Source: Bacteroidales bacterium (GTDB taxonomy: Bacteria > Bacteroidota > Bacteroidia > Bacteroidales > UBA932). Taken from it: 55,084 bases of DNA. Location: assembly GCA_016282145.1 (NCBI GenBank), contig JAEEJZ010000051.1:1-55084 (forward strand). The letters are read 5' to 3'. Below, piece by piece: positions 24,801 to 32,357 of this stretch (position 1 is its first letter; each line of letters begins with the position of its first letter). Both the position numbers and the translations under genes were made by a program. Under the pieces are notes generated by a model. That model saw nothing but the letters and a program-made list of their open reading frames with translations, was not told where the DNA came from and did not search any database.

Positions 24801-26579
24801 GAAGGCATAGCGGCTACCCTGCTGGCCACCGGAATGTATATGGGAGAAAGCAATGTGGCTGCGCAAAAGGACGGATACGCCCTGTCCAGCATCATCAACA
24901 GCCGCGTCAATGCCGCCATGGCCAATTCCAAGATAGGCAAGGTCATCGACATCGATATCAGCAGCGGACAAAAGGTACACGCGGTCGGCAAGACCAACGA
25001 CATGAACATCGCCATCAGCAAATCGCTGTTCCACGATAAACTGCGCATCACGGCCGGATCCACCATCTCCGATAACCCGGAGGTAAACAAGACCAGCGGC
25101 CTGTTCAGCCATTTAACCGCAGATTATAAACTGACCAAATCCGGGAACACCTTCCTGCGTCTGTTCTCACAGCGCGACTATGACAACATCTTCGAAGGGG
25201 AACTATATAAGTCGGGTATCGGCGTGGGAACTTCCAAGCAGTGGAAAACTCCCCTTCACAGCTATAATTTCACGGCGGACGCGAATGTCGCATACCGGTC
25301 CAACAACAGTATCGGCCCGAACCTCACCCTCGCCCAGACGATACGGAACCTCCTGGGGCAAGAAGAGACCCTCGCCATCAAGGGACACGGAGCTTACTAC
25401 CTGGCGCTTCGCGACCGCTATCCGGGAGACCCCGGAAAAACCGACACCTATAAGTTCGGCATCGACGCCTGCCTCACTTTCCCCTATCTGCACTGGGGCG
25501 GGGACAACAAGCCCGACGGAGACACCCGTTACCAGATCGGATACAAATACGAAAACATCGCCGGCGGCTCCAGCGTCCACAAGTTCTCCGGCGGATTCTC
25601 GTACTTCATCCGCTCTTCCAACTTTGTCACGCACACGTTCACGCCCTTCTCTCTTTCCATAGTCAGGACAACGGTCGGGTCGGAAGATATGGGCAAAACG
25701 ACGGACTTTGCGGAACTCGTCAGACTGCTTGCAGGAAACGAATTCGTTCCCTCGATCGGCTACGGCATCACCTACAATGATTACCGGGCCAAGCGTTCGG
25801 TCAACACGATGCTGGACCTTGACATCAAAGAATCGGGCAACCTCCTCAATGCCGTCTATTGCGCTTTCGGCCGCAAATGGGATGAACGGGACAAAGCCAT
25901 TTTCAAACTCCCCTTCAACCAGTTCGTCAAGTTGACGGCCGAACTCCGCAACAAATTCAACCTGACGGAAAAGGTCTGCATCGCAACCCGTCTTTTTGCA
26001 GGGGCGAACGTGCCGCTGGGGAACTCCATCAGTACTCCGCTTTCAGAAGCTTTCTATGCCGGAGGTCCCAACAGCCTGCGGGCGGCCGAGCCTTACGCCT
26101 ACGGCCCCGGCAATCTCCATAGCTGGAACTATAACCAGAGCATCTTCCACGCCGGCGACATCAAACTTGAAGCGAACTTCGAACTGCGATTCCCCATCGT
26201 ATGGAAAATCTTCGGCGCCGCTTTCCTCGATGCCGGAAACGTATGGGGATGGCAAAATAGTTCCGAGATCCTTTCGCCGGAGGATTATGCCTTCTTTGTC
26301 GAGAAACTGGGGTTGACGGAAGAATTAAAGGACGGATTCCTCAACAATCCGCAACGCGCAAAACAGATCGCCCTGGGCACGGGCGCAGGCCTTCGCCTCG
26401 ACCTCGACGGACTCGTCATCCGCCTGGACCTGGGCGTAGGAATCCACGCCCCTTACCAGACCTACAAATACACCAAGGAAGGCAAGCCCGACCTCTCGCA
26501 GCCGATTACCACTTATTATAATCTCCCCTCCGCCCTTGACGGCCTCCGCCTCAACTTCGGCATAGGCTATCCGTTCTAA
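21807..26579 (+). CDS. TamB-TamA fusion: TamB/AsmA-like body with C-terminal TamA/BamA barrel
   Basis: A single unbroken 1590-aa frame. It has an N-terminal transmembrane helix (about 9-32, GVVLGIVLLLLLVATVILV), then an AsmA/TamB-type start (LGRLYLSPFHQSPLTLYHAY). A long region of beta-strand repeats up to about residue 1145 ends in the DUF490/TamB C-terminal pattern (NIAISKSLFHDKLRITAGST, YKLTKSGNTFLRLFSQRDYD). From about 1150 it changes to a BamA/TamA 16-strand-type barrel. This includes LNAVYCAFGRKWDERDK, the loop-6-like GGPNSLRAAEPYAYGPGN near 1416, ELRFPIVWKIFGAAFLDAGNVWG, and a terminal ...NFGIGYPF with C-terminal Phe. No POTRA domains are seen. In other Bacteroidota, TamB and TamA/TamL are separate neighbouring genes. 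This protein would link inner and outer membranes in one chain and probably serves outer-membrane protein or lipid transport. Confidence 0.88.
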   Translation: MMVRRGLIWKIPCTIAGVVLGIVLLLLLVATVILVTPGARTAVLQKCVKTVNERTDWDVDLGRLYLSPFHQSPLTLYHAYKGEKDLQLHIEADSLFVGHRGKDTLIYVQALRLKGDVKKIEDGESAENLTARTIIVDQLLLKETTFHSDTLITAVGIDAIVDYLDVKSPGLNIAKGSYPLHGLKLEDAYVGIDLRDTPPDEEKDTTATPMAFDVPDGELRNVRFVLNPTGLDIRVGSLSTNVLADVGGNRYDARRLNIDNASLSLGSLYLPFDTVYGDALVDLNSNLIHSNQLVVRSDSFGAEADLSATMMDLETMRVDLSANADYQGNKANLKGFYDIDDEAYDILLNVERVNLSQFLKDSTHVELAGRIHAQGKGIDPHSSAMKCRLALNLTDGIYDQINVSGLMLDAELADKTVNGKLHLPVNMTDRKLRLKAQTEHQFRVSDFFTPAQMGVDYHTDITNLAAQVAGEDFDIDHLHLDFATDAATSLKVTTPGLSLDAQSPMHVLRLVDELQPLLDFVSDSTAIQSITSLQDLTLLDTLKRLIPDLKTDILLTKGSPVQPIIERMGLDIRSLALSLNSDARQSELSLDAAIPNIGSPDDSTALHLPAAAAALRLNLTEGKTTASIAAHTDITDGVMSMHNLSTKAALQLDLERGGNELGGTGKLALDSLVFNGMQLGNRTADLLFAPSELYNDAIRADVRIDDLPMELVSGILQMDDIDLEGFVRAKAGIDGLPAKMDISAEVLPMDISATYKPYDIRLALGSTPITMSHNDVKLEDVRIYSADSSYLALNGGLDIEKMQLDVNLSADHFSPAKLDQGGKLPVYGKLETDIRGRVSGPMDNILADVDVTILPTTDISYPIDKKNLAQVKPHGTVNVRYGTADGELLLDGLVRVNEGQVRYSPKLYPMMPFQVDSASNIRFQGPLGQTLLNISASQQVKADVQSEGEETRRVVFNTGVRVRGALDSLGLKAIGFFLEAPEDETIVRELAAMDEDTREGIAATLLATGMYMGESNVAAQKDGYALSSIINSRVNAAMANSKIGKVIDIDISSGQKVHAVGKTNDMNIAISKSLFHDKLRITAGSTISDNPEVNKTSGLFSHLTADYKLTKSGNTFLRLFSQRDYDNIFEGELYKSGIGVGTSKQWKTPLHSYNFTADANVAYRSNNSIGPNLTLAQTIRNLLGQEETLAIKGHGAYYLALRDRYPGDPGKTDTYKFGIDACLTFPYLHWGGDNKPDGDTRYQIGYKYENIAGGSSVHKFSGGFSYFIRSSNFVTHTFTPFSLSIVRTTVGSEDMGKTTDFAELVRLLAGNEFVPSIGYGITYNDYRAKRSVNTMLDLDIKESGNLLNAVYCAFGRKWDERDKAIFKLPFNQFVKLTAELRNKFNLTEKVCIATRLFAGANVPLGNSISTPLSEAFYAGGPNSLRAAEPYAYGPGNLHSWNYNQSIFHAGDIKLEANFELRFPIVWKIFGAAFLDAGNVWGWQNSSEILSPEDYAFFVEKLGLTEELKDGFLNNPQRAKQIALGTGAGLRLDLDGLVIRLDLGVGIHAPYQTYKYTKEGKPDLSQPITTYYNLPSALDGLRLNFGIGYPF

Positions 26580-26606
26580 GGAAGTGGCAGCGCAACGGCA
26601 GGCGCA

Positions 26607-28070
26607 CTAGCGCATATGGATGTCCCGCTGCGGGAAAGGGATTTCGATGCCGGCCTCGCCGAGGGCCTTGTAGATGACTTCCTGCAACTTGGCGGTGTAG
26701 GAGGCTTTGAGCGGCACCAGGACGAAGCATTTGACCGCCACGTTCACGCTGCTCTCGCCAAAGTCGTCGAAAGTAACGGTAAAGCCCTTGGAAGGATCTA
26801 CGACATCGACACCGTTATCATCCTTGTCCTTCAAGCCATTCACCGCTTTTAGGACCACGGAGCGCAGCTGCTCCACATCCATTCCGTAACAGACGCCGAA
26901 GACGATCTTCACAAACTCATAGGCATCGCTGCGCGTCAGGTTCTTGAAATTCTTGGTGAAGAGATTGGCGTTCAGGAAAGAGACCACTCCCCCGTCCAGG
27001 GTCTGGATCTGCGTACTCTGGTAACTGATGGCCGTAACCCGGCCGCGCATACCGTCACAGACGATCCAGTCCCCGACCTTCAGGCGGCCGGACATCAACT
27101 GGATTCCGTAGATGAAGTTATTGATGATGTCCTTCATAGCCAGACCGATACCGGCGGCAAGTCCGGTTCCGACCATAGCGATGGCGCCGGTGGGGATATC
27201 CAGCAGATGGACAGTCACGACCACATAGATAAACCAGACCAGAACAGCGATCAAGTTGTTCGCCAGGGTATGCTCCTCGTCGACACCCGTACGGATCCGC
27301 TTATAGATAGCGTACCAGGACTTGATGAAATAACTCAGGTAACGGAACAGGAAAATCAGGGAAACGGCGACGAGCAGCATATACAGCGAAATCGTCAGAT
27401 TCGGTTCGCCCTGCGCACTCACCAGTTTCACAAAAGGCTTGAAAATAAGGGTGGAAGCCTCCTCTGACATACCGGCCAGATGGAAGGCCCGGGCAATACT
27501 GAGCGGAAGCGCCGCCATAAAGAGCACCGGGAAGACCGTCATCTTCAGCAAGTCATAGAACCAGGTGATGCGGATGCTCTTCCCCTCCGTCTCCGCACGG
27601 CGGAATACAAAAGGTTTATAATAGCGCTCGGTCAAGACATACAAGACCCACACCGACGCGACATAGGTCAAGAGGGTAATCCACCACAGCGACATCGGAA
27701 GGGCATAGGTCCTGTAGCAACTGAAGGACAGCAGCGCCATCGCCAAAAGCGCGAAAAAGGACAGCCAGGCCACGCTGCGGTCATAGATATCGGCCGCACG
27801 ACCCAAACGGCGGCAGGCCAGCAATTGCCAGAGGCAGCAGAACGCCGTCAGCGAAGGCAGGGTCCATTCTTCCCATTCGCCGGGAAGGGTGATGATACGG
27901 GAAGCCAGCACCGCAAGGGCGAGCACAAAGACCGGCAGGTACAGCCGCACGGCAGCACGGACCTGTCCCGGGGACAAGCGACGAATCAGGGTACAAAGCA
28001 GGACGGAGGCCACGAGCCAGCCATAAATCAGGGCCTGTTCCAAATATGCCATATCGAAAAGCGTTTCCAT
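26607..28070 (-). CDS. MscS-family mechanosensitive channel
   Basis: A 487-aa channel with about eight hydrophobic segments before the MscS core. The pore helix reads GTGLAAGIGLAMKDIINNFIYG, followed by SGRLKVGDWIVCDGMRGRV, SYQSTQIQTLDGGVVSFLNA and NLFTKNFKNLTRSDAYEFV. This is close to the core of the 890-aa channel encoded at 15132 and shares its C-terminal IPFPQRDIHM, so the two are paralogues. The periplasmic helical domain is missing here. The ATG is 7 nt from a TATATTTG box. The stop is 27 nt from the convergent TamB-TamA stop. Confidence 0.93.
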   Translation of the reverse strand: METLFDMAYLEQALIYGWLVASVLLCTLIRRLSPGQVRAAVRLYLPVFVLALAVLASRIITLPGEWEEWTLPSLTAFCCLWQLLACRRLGRAADIYDRSVAWLSFFALLAMALLSFSCYRTYALPMSLWWITLLTYVASVWVLYVLTERYYKPFVFRRAETEGKSIRITWFYDLLKMTVFPVLFMAALPLSIARAFHLAGMSEEASTLIFKPFVKLVSAQGEPNLTISLYMLLVAVSLIFLFRYLSYFIKSWYAIYKRIRTGVDEEHTLANNLIAVLVWFIYVVVTVHLLDIPTGAIAMVGTGLAAGIGLAMKDIINNFIYGIQLMSGRLKVGDWIVCDGMRGRVTAISYQSTQIQTLDGGVVSFLNANLFTKNFKNLTRSDAYEFVKIVFGVCYGMDVEQLRSVVLKAVNGLKDKDDNGVDVVDPSKGFTVTFDDFGESSVNVAVKCFVLVPLKASYTAKLQEVIYKALGEAGIEIPFPQRDIHMR

Positions 28071-28077
28071 TATTTTT

Positions 28078-28085
28078 CAAATATA
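28078..28085 (-). promoter_or_regulatory. -7 promoter box for MscS gene
   Basis: Minus-strand TATATTTG, then AAAAATA and ATG (7 nt). Divergent from the NIF3 box 13 bp away. Confidence 0.55.
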
Positions 28086-28098
28086 GTGATTTTTTAGA

Positions 28099-28106
28099 TA
28101 ACTTTG
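28099..28106 (+). promoter_or_regulatory. -7 promoter box for NIF3-like gene
   Basis: TAACTTTG followed by CGCCT and ATG (5 nt). It supports the start at 28112 rather than the upstream in-frame ATG at 28046, which would lie inside the divergent MscS gene. Confidence 0.6.
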
Positions 28107-28111
28107 CGCCT

Positions 28112-28897
28112 ATGACCGCGATAGAGATTGCCGCCGTCATCGAGCGGACGGCTCCCCTGCACTGGCAGGAAGAATATGACAATGCCGGCTTCCAGGCCGG
28201 GAATCCGCAGACGGAAGTGAGCGGCGTGCTCGTCAGTCTGGACATCACGGAAGCCGTCATCGACGAAGCCATCGCCAAAGGCTGCAATCTGGTGATTTCC
28301 CATCATCCGCTGATTTTCCGCCCGCTACGACAGGTCTGCGGTCTGAGCTGGCAGCAGCGCTGCGTAGAAAAGGCGCTCAAGGCCGGCATCTGCCTGTACA
28401 GCGCGCATACGAACCTGGACAATGCACCGCAGGGCGTGAACCGCCGCATCGCGCAGTGCATCGGCCTGCAAGGGCTGAAACCCCTGGTGGAAAATGCGAA
28501 CGGCAGTTGGAGCGGCATTATCGGCAGCCTGCCCCGCTCAGAAGCGCGTACGACATTCCTTCAGCGGCTGCAAAAGATTTTCGAGGCGAAAGGCCTGCAG
28601 TTTTGCGGTGAGGATGGTCCCGAAATCCGGACCGTCGCCCTCTGCGGCGGCGCGGGCAACTTCCTGCTGGATGAAGCAAAAGAAAACGGAGCCGACTGCT
28701 TTATCACAGGCGAACTCCGCTATCATGATTGGTTCGAAGCCGGAAATATGCTGCTGGTGCAACTCGGGCACTACGAGAGCGAATGCTGCACTGAAGGCTT
28801 GCTCGCCGAACTCGTGGGCAATGCCTGTCCGCAGTTGAAGGTCCTCCGAAGCAACGTCCCGACGAACCCCGTCCGCTACATTCCGGCGGCGTGCTGA
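28112..28897 (+). CDS. NIF3-like dinuclear metal centre protein
   Basis: A 261-aa NIF3/YbgI family protein. Conserved blocks are EYDNAGFQAGNPQTEVSG, VISHHPLIFRPLR with the metal-binding HH pair, YSAHTNLDNAPQGVNRRIA, FITGELRYHD and the C-terminal LGHYESE. These supply the ligands of the two-metal site in the hexameric toroid. Many Bacteroidota members have about 365 aa because of a central CutA-like insertion; this one is the short form. The cellular role of the family is uncertain; GTP cyclohydrolase-type names in databases are not well supported. Its stop overlaps the stop of the convergent coiled-coil gene by 22 nt. Confidence 0.9.
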   Translation: MTAIEIAAVIERTAPLHWQEEYDNAGFQAGNPQTEVSGVLVSLDITEAVIDEAIAKGCNLVISHHPLIFRPLRQVCGLSWQQRCVEKALKAGICLYSAHTNLDNAPQGVNRRIAQCIGLQGLKPLVENANGSWSGIIGSLPRSEARTTFLQRLQKIFEAKGLQFCGEDGPEIRTVALCGGAGNFLLDEAKENGADCFITGELRYHDWFEAGNMLLVQLGHYESECCTEGLLAELVGNACPQLKVLRSNVPTNPVRYIPAAC

Positions 28898-29463
28898 TGC
28901 GCCTTCTGCTGGAGCTTCTCGCTTTGCTTCAGGAATTTTTCCTGCTGCCGCACATCCTGCTTGGCCGCATTGACGGACTTCTTGACTTCGCTGATGGCTT
29001 TCTTGTCCGCAGCGACCGCACGCTTCTTGATAGCCACATCCTGTGAAATCCGCTTCACATCGGCCTTCGCCATCTTCGCCTCATTGCGCAGACGCTGAAT
29101 CTCGCGACGGGTCAGGTCGAGCGAGTACTGGTCGGCTCTGGTCTTTTGCTGCAACTGGAGTTTCTGCTGATTGAGTTTCAGCGAACGGGTCATGTTCTTT
29201 TCCCTCTCCTTCGCAAATTTCAGGTCCTGCTGCGCGGCGTCCAACTCATTCTCGTGAGCGCTCTTCACGCGCTCCAGTTCCTCGATCTGCTGGCTTCCGC
29301 TCGTGGACTTTTCCTGGTAAACCCTGCGGGCATCCTCGACCGCGGCGCGGTTCTGCTCGACCATATCGCCATAAGACTGGAGATGCGTATTCGTAGTGGT
29401 ATTCTGCGCAGCAGCGCTCAGGCCCGCGACCAGGCCAAGGGTCAGCAACAAAAGCTTTTTCAT
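28876..29463 (-). CDS. Periplasmic coiled-coil protein of unknown function
   Basis: The start is placed at the ATG at 29463, giving a signal peptide MKKLLLLTLGLVAGLSAAAQ; upstream in-frame residues are not signal-like. The mature 175 aa are almost entirely charged heptad-type helix, rich in Lys, Gln, Glu and Arg (for example IEELERVKSAHENELDAAQQ and the later KQSEKLQQKAHQH). The composition resembles small periplasmic OmpH/Skp-like or LPP-like helical proteins, but no family motif is seen. It is transcribed toward NIF3, and its 3' end runs 22 nt into that gene. A TACTTTTG box at 29490-29497 (minus) gives a leader of about 26 nt. Confidence 0.8.
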   Translation of the reverse strand: MKKLLLLTLGLVAGLSAAAQNTTTNTHLQSYGDMVEQNRAAVEDARRVYQEKSTSGSQQIEELERVKSAHENELDAAQQDLKFAKEREKNMTRSLKLNQQKLQLQQKTRADQYSLDLTRREIQRLRNEAKMAKADVKRISQDVAIKKRAVAADKKAISEVKKSVNAAKQDVRQQEKFLKQSEKLQQKAHQHAAGM

Positions 29464-29489
29464 ATCGCAATCGTATTGGTTACAGTACA

Positions 29490-29497
29490 CAAAAGTA
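29490..29497 (-). promoter_or_regulatory. -7 promoter box for coiled-coil protein gene
   Basis: Minus-strand TACTTTTG matches TAnnTTTG, about 26 nt before the ATG at 29463. Confidence 0.45.
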
Positions 29498-29527
29498 ACC
29501 TTTTTCCGGGAAAATGACAAAATTTCT

Positions 29528-29535
29528 TACCTTTG
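29528..29535 (+). promoter_or_regulatory. -7 promoter box for pectinesterase-like gene
   Basis: TACCTTTG followed by TTCCT and ATG (5 nt). It decides the start at 29541 over an in-frame ATG at 29514. Confidence 0.6.
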
Positions 29536-29540
29536 TTCCT

Positions 29541-31025
29541 ATGAGAACGCACTTCCTTTTCGCCGCCCTGCTTGGCGCGGCCCTCGTTTCCTGCAAAGGG
29601 ACAGATCCCGTCGGACCCGTCATTCCCCCGGAACCGGACCCGGAGCCGGAAACGCTGTTCTGCACGGACCAGCCGATAAAGTTGTCTTTCGACGCTACGC
29701 CGGTGCTCGGCAGCGAAGGCTGCATCAGGGTATTCCGCAAGGATACGGGCAAACAGGTGGACCTGATCGACCTTGCCGACAAGGCGAAGGTGAGCGTACG
29801 CGAGAGCGACGGCGCGATGGTGCCCGTCAGCCAGATGAACAAGGAGACGCTCTGTCACAGTTTCCTGGACGCGCTGCCTTCCGGGAGCCGCTACCGTCCC
29901 GTGCACTACACGCCGCTCCGCATCCAGGGCAACACGCTGGAAATCAAACTGCACAGCGGAGTACTGGAATTCGGCAAAACTTACTATGTCACGGTCGATG
30001 AAGGCTTCGTCGCCGGGCAGAAAGGCATCGCCGAAGGAGAACTGGAATTCACGACCAAGGACAAACCCGCCTCCAAAACGCTACTGAAGGTCAATGCGGA
30101 CGGCAGCGCCGATTTCTGCACCGTACAGGGGGCGCTGACCTATGCGGGCAGCCTCGGCCAAAGCGCGGAAGTGACCGTCAGCGTCGCCGCAGGCACCTAC
30201 CGGGAACTGCTCTACCTGCGCAACAAGAACAAACTGACGCTCAAGGGCGAGGGGCGCGACAAGACCCGGATCATCTACCCCAACAACGAAAGTTACAGCA
30301 CGGGCAGTGGGGCCGGAAGCGACAGGAAGCCCGAAATCGGCAAAGCCCTGAACGTACTCGGCGGACGCGGCCTGATGCTCACGGAGAACTGCAACGAACT
30401 GGCTCTCGAGGGCCTGACGATGGAAAACAGCTTCGGCGAGCTCAAGGGCCAGGCGGAAGTCATTTACTTCAATTCCTCCGACGGCAGCCACCGCCTGAGC
30501 GTGGAAAAGTGCAGCCTGATTTCCTATCAGGACACCTTCCTCTGCAAAGGCCTGGTCTATGTGCACGAGAGCCTCATCGCCGGGCACTGCGACTTCATCT
30601 GGGGCTACCCTGTCGCCTGCCTCTTCCAGGATTGCGAAATTCGCGCACGCGCAGCCGGTTACATCGTCCAGGCACGCATTGGCAAAGCCACGGACAAAGG
30701 CTTCGTCTTCCTGGACTGCAGGCTGACCGCCGATGCCGGCGTAGCGAACGGCAGCATGTACCTGGCGCGCTCGGGCGGAGACAGCAGCGTATACGACAAC
30801 GTCACCTACATCAACTGCACGATGGGAGCGGTCATCGCAGGCAAGGGCTGGTACGAAAGCCCTGCGCCGAACCCGGCCAAGCCCAACGCTTCGACCGGCT
30901 GGAAGGAAAGGGGCAGCGTCGATGAGAACGGTGCACCGCTCAGCCATACAAGCACTTACGGCCGCGTCCTGACTGAGAACGAGGCCGAAGCGTTTTCCAG
31001 CCGCAAGGCGGTGCTGGGGTATTAA
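29541..31025 (+). CDS. Pectinesterase-family (CE8-like) lipoprotein
   Basis: A 494-aa lipoprotein (MRTHFLFAALLGAALVSC, lipobox Cys18) with a Pro/Glu linker, an N-terminal Ig-like domain (about 40-175, IKLSFDATPVLGSEGCIRV) and a right-handed beta-helix of the pectinesterase family from about 180. Catalytic residues are visible: Gln330 and Asp331 in SYQDTF, Asp351 in HCDFIWG (usually VDFIFG) and Arg410 in YLARSGGD. The usual GRPW ending of the last motif is changed, removing the Trp that stacks on the sugar. It probably removes methyl or other esters from pectin-like polymers at the cell surface, but with uncertain specificity. No SusC/SusD pair is nearby, so it is not part of a visible polysaccharide utilisation locus. 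Confidence 0.85.
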   Translation: MRTHFLFAALLGAALVSCKGTDPVGPVIPPEPDPEPETLFCTDQPIKLSFDATPVLGSEGCIRVFRKDTGKQVDLIDLADKAKVSVRESDGAMVPVSQMNKETLCHSFLDALPSGSRYRPVHYTPLRIQGNTLEIKLHSGVLEFGKTYYVTVDEGFVAGQKGIAEGELEFTTKDKPASKTLLKVNADGSADFCTVQGALTYAGSLGQSAEVTVSVAAGTYRELLYLRNKNKLTLKGEGRDKTRIIYPNNESYSTGSGAGSDRKPEIGKALNVLGGRGLMLTENCNELALEGLTMENSFGELKGQAEVIYFNSSDGSHRLSVEKCSLISYQDTFLCKGLVYVHESLIAGHCDFIWGYPVACLFQDCEIRARAAGYIVQARIGKATDKGFVFLDCRLTADAGVANGSMYLARSGGDSSVYDNVTYINCTMGAVIAGKGWYESPAPNPAKPNASTGWKERGSVDENGAPLSHTSTYGRVLTENEAEAFSSRKAVLGY

Positions 31026-31031
31026 GCGGAA

Positions 31032-32339
31032 TTAAAAGACGATATCGTCGTAGAACCCGCCCCGCTTGGCGATGTCAAGCAGGTTGTAGCGGAAACGCAT
31101 CAACTGGACGACGGGGAAAGCATAGCGGATCCACGCATCGTCCACGCCGATCATCTCCGGCTCATAGGGCGCACCCGCAATCCGGAAACTCTCCTTCATC
31201 TTCTCATAGGGCCAGAGCTGGTCCTGGAGTTTCTTCTTCAGTACGGGCCACTGCTCCTTGAGCAGGGTCAGTTCACGGCGCACGCCCTCCTTGTCGGAAT
31301 ACTTCTGGGTGATGCTCTCATAACCCAGGCGCGGTGCGGGGAAATCCGTGAACAGGGCCAGCGCACGCTGCTGCTCCTCCTCCAGGCTGGGCCAGGCGGC
31401 GACACACTTGTCGATGTCGATGGCATCCACGTCCACCTTGAAGAAGTTGTCGAAGACCTTGCACATAATCAGCGTACCGATGGCCACCTGGAATCCGTGG
31501 GAGACGAATTTGCCTTTGTAGCGGTGGTGCGTCATATCCAGGATATGGCTGAACAAGTGGTCGCAGCAGGAAGCAGGACGGCTCGAACGGGCCGCCTGCA
31601 TGGCGAAACCGCTGAGGATCAGGCCCTCGAACAGGGCTCCTACGGCATCCAGATTGCCGGCGGCGACGCCCGCAGGGTCGGAAAGCAGTTCGTCCAGGTC
31701 ATCCTGCAGGATGTGCCAGGCTTCCGGCACGATCGGCTCCGTCCCCACCAGGTCGGCGATCATCCATTCTCCGCCCGCAGGCACCTTCGCGGCCAGGTCG
31801 GCATAACCGGCGGCCGTCATCTCCTTGGGGGCGGCGGCAATCACCTCCACGTCCGCCAGCACCGCTACGGGCGCAGGGCAGGAGAAGGTCTGTTTGGCGT
31901 TGTCCTTGGTGATGGAGGCACCGAAGGAGGTATATCCGTCCACGGAAGCGGCCGTAGGGATGGTCAGATAACTCTGTTCGTGATGATGGGAGCAAAGCTT
32001 GCAAAGGTCGTTGATGGTACCGGAACCTACGGAAACGACAATCGCACCGCTCCGGTCGATGGCGGCGTCCAACTGCTCGATATGGTCCCAGTCCGCGTGG
32101 AACTCTTCTTCTTCAAAGAGGAAACGCTCCACGGGAACGCCCGCCGCCTTGAAAAAGTCGTACACCGCCTCACCGGCGACGCGCCAGGTATTGTTGTCCG
32201 CCACGATCAGGGCCTTGCGTCCCTCGAAAAAGCGCTGGAACAACTCAGGGGCCTTGTTCAGATTATTCCTGCCGAGTTCGAACGCCCGGGTGTCGGTAGA
32301 GACCGCAAGGGCCTTCGCTATTCTTTCTTCACTGTTCAT
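31032..32339 (-). CDS. egsA: sn-Glycerol-1-phosphate dehydrogenase (AraM/EgsA family)
   Basis: A 435-aa protein of the iron-containing alcohol dehydrogenase superfamily, AraM branch. It has the nucleotide-binding stretch VVSVGSGTINDLCK, the substrate segment IPTAASVDGYTSFGASI and metal ligands in GYADLAAK (Asp), SCCDHLFSHILD (His) and KFVSHGFQVAIG (His). Characterised members reduce dihydroxyacetone phosphate to sn-glycerol-1-phosphate, the enantiomer used in archaeal lipids. The N-terminal Rossmann half starts GRKALIVADNNTWRVAG. It is the last gene of the long leftward string, 18 nt after glmS. A prenyltransferase that would use G1P is not in the window. Confidence 0.88.
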   Translation of the reverse strand: MNSEERIAKALAVSTDTRAFELGRNNLNKAPELFQRFFEGRKALIVADNNTWRVAGEAVYDFFKAAGVPVERFLFEEEEFHADWDHIEQLDAAIDRSGAIVVSVGSGTINDLCKLCSHHHEQSYLTIPTAASVDGYTSFGASITKDNAKQTFSCPAPVAVLADVEVIAAAPKEMTAAGYADLAAKVPAGGEWMIADLVGTEPIVPEAWHILQDDLDELLSDPAGVAAGNLDAVGALFEGLILSGFAMQAARSSRPASCCDHLFSHILDMTHHRYKGKFVSHGFQVAIGTLIMCKVFDNFFKVDVDAIDIDKCVAAWPSLEEEQQRALALFTDFPAPRLGYESITQKYSDKEGVRRELTLLKEQWPVLKKKLQDQLWPYEKMKESFRIAGAPYEPEMIGVDDAWIRYAFPVVQLMRFRYNLLDIAKRGGFYDDIVF

Positions 32340-32357
32340 ATTGAGGATTTTTACGGA

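Noticed and set aside
28046..28111. Upstream ATG for the NIF3-like gene
   Set aside because: It would overlap the divergent MscS start and run through both promoter boxes. The ATG at 28112 follows the -7 box and starts the conserved domain.
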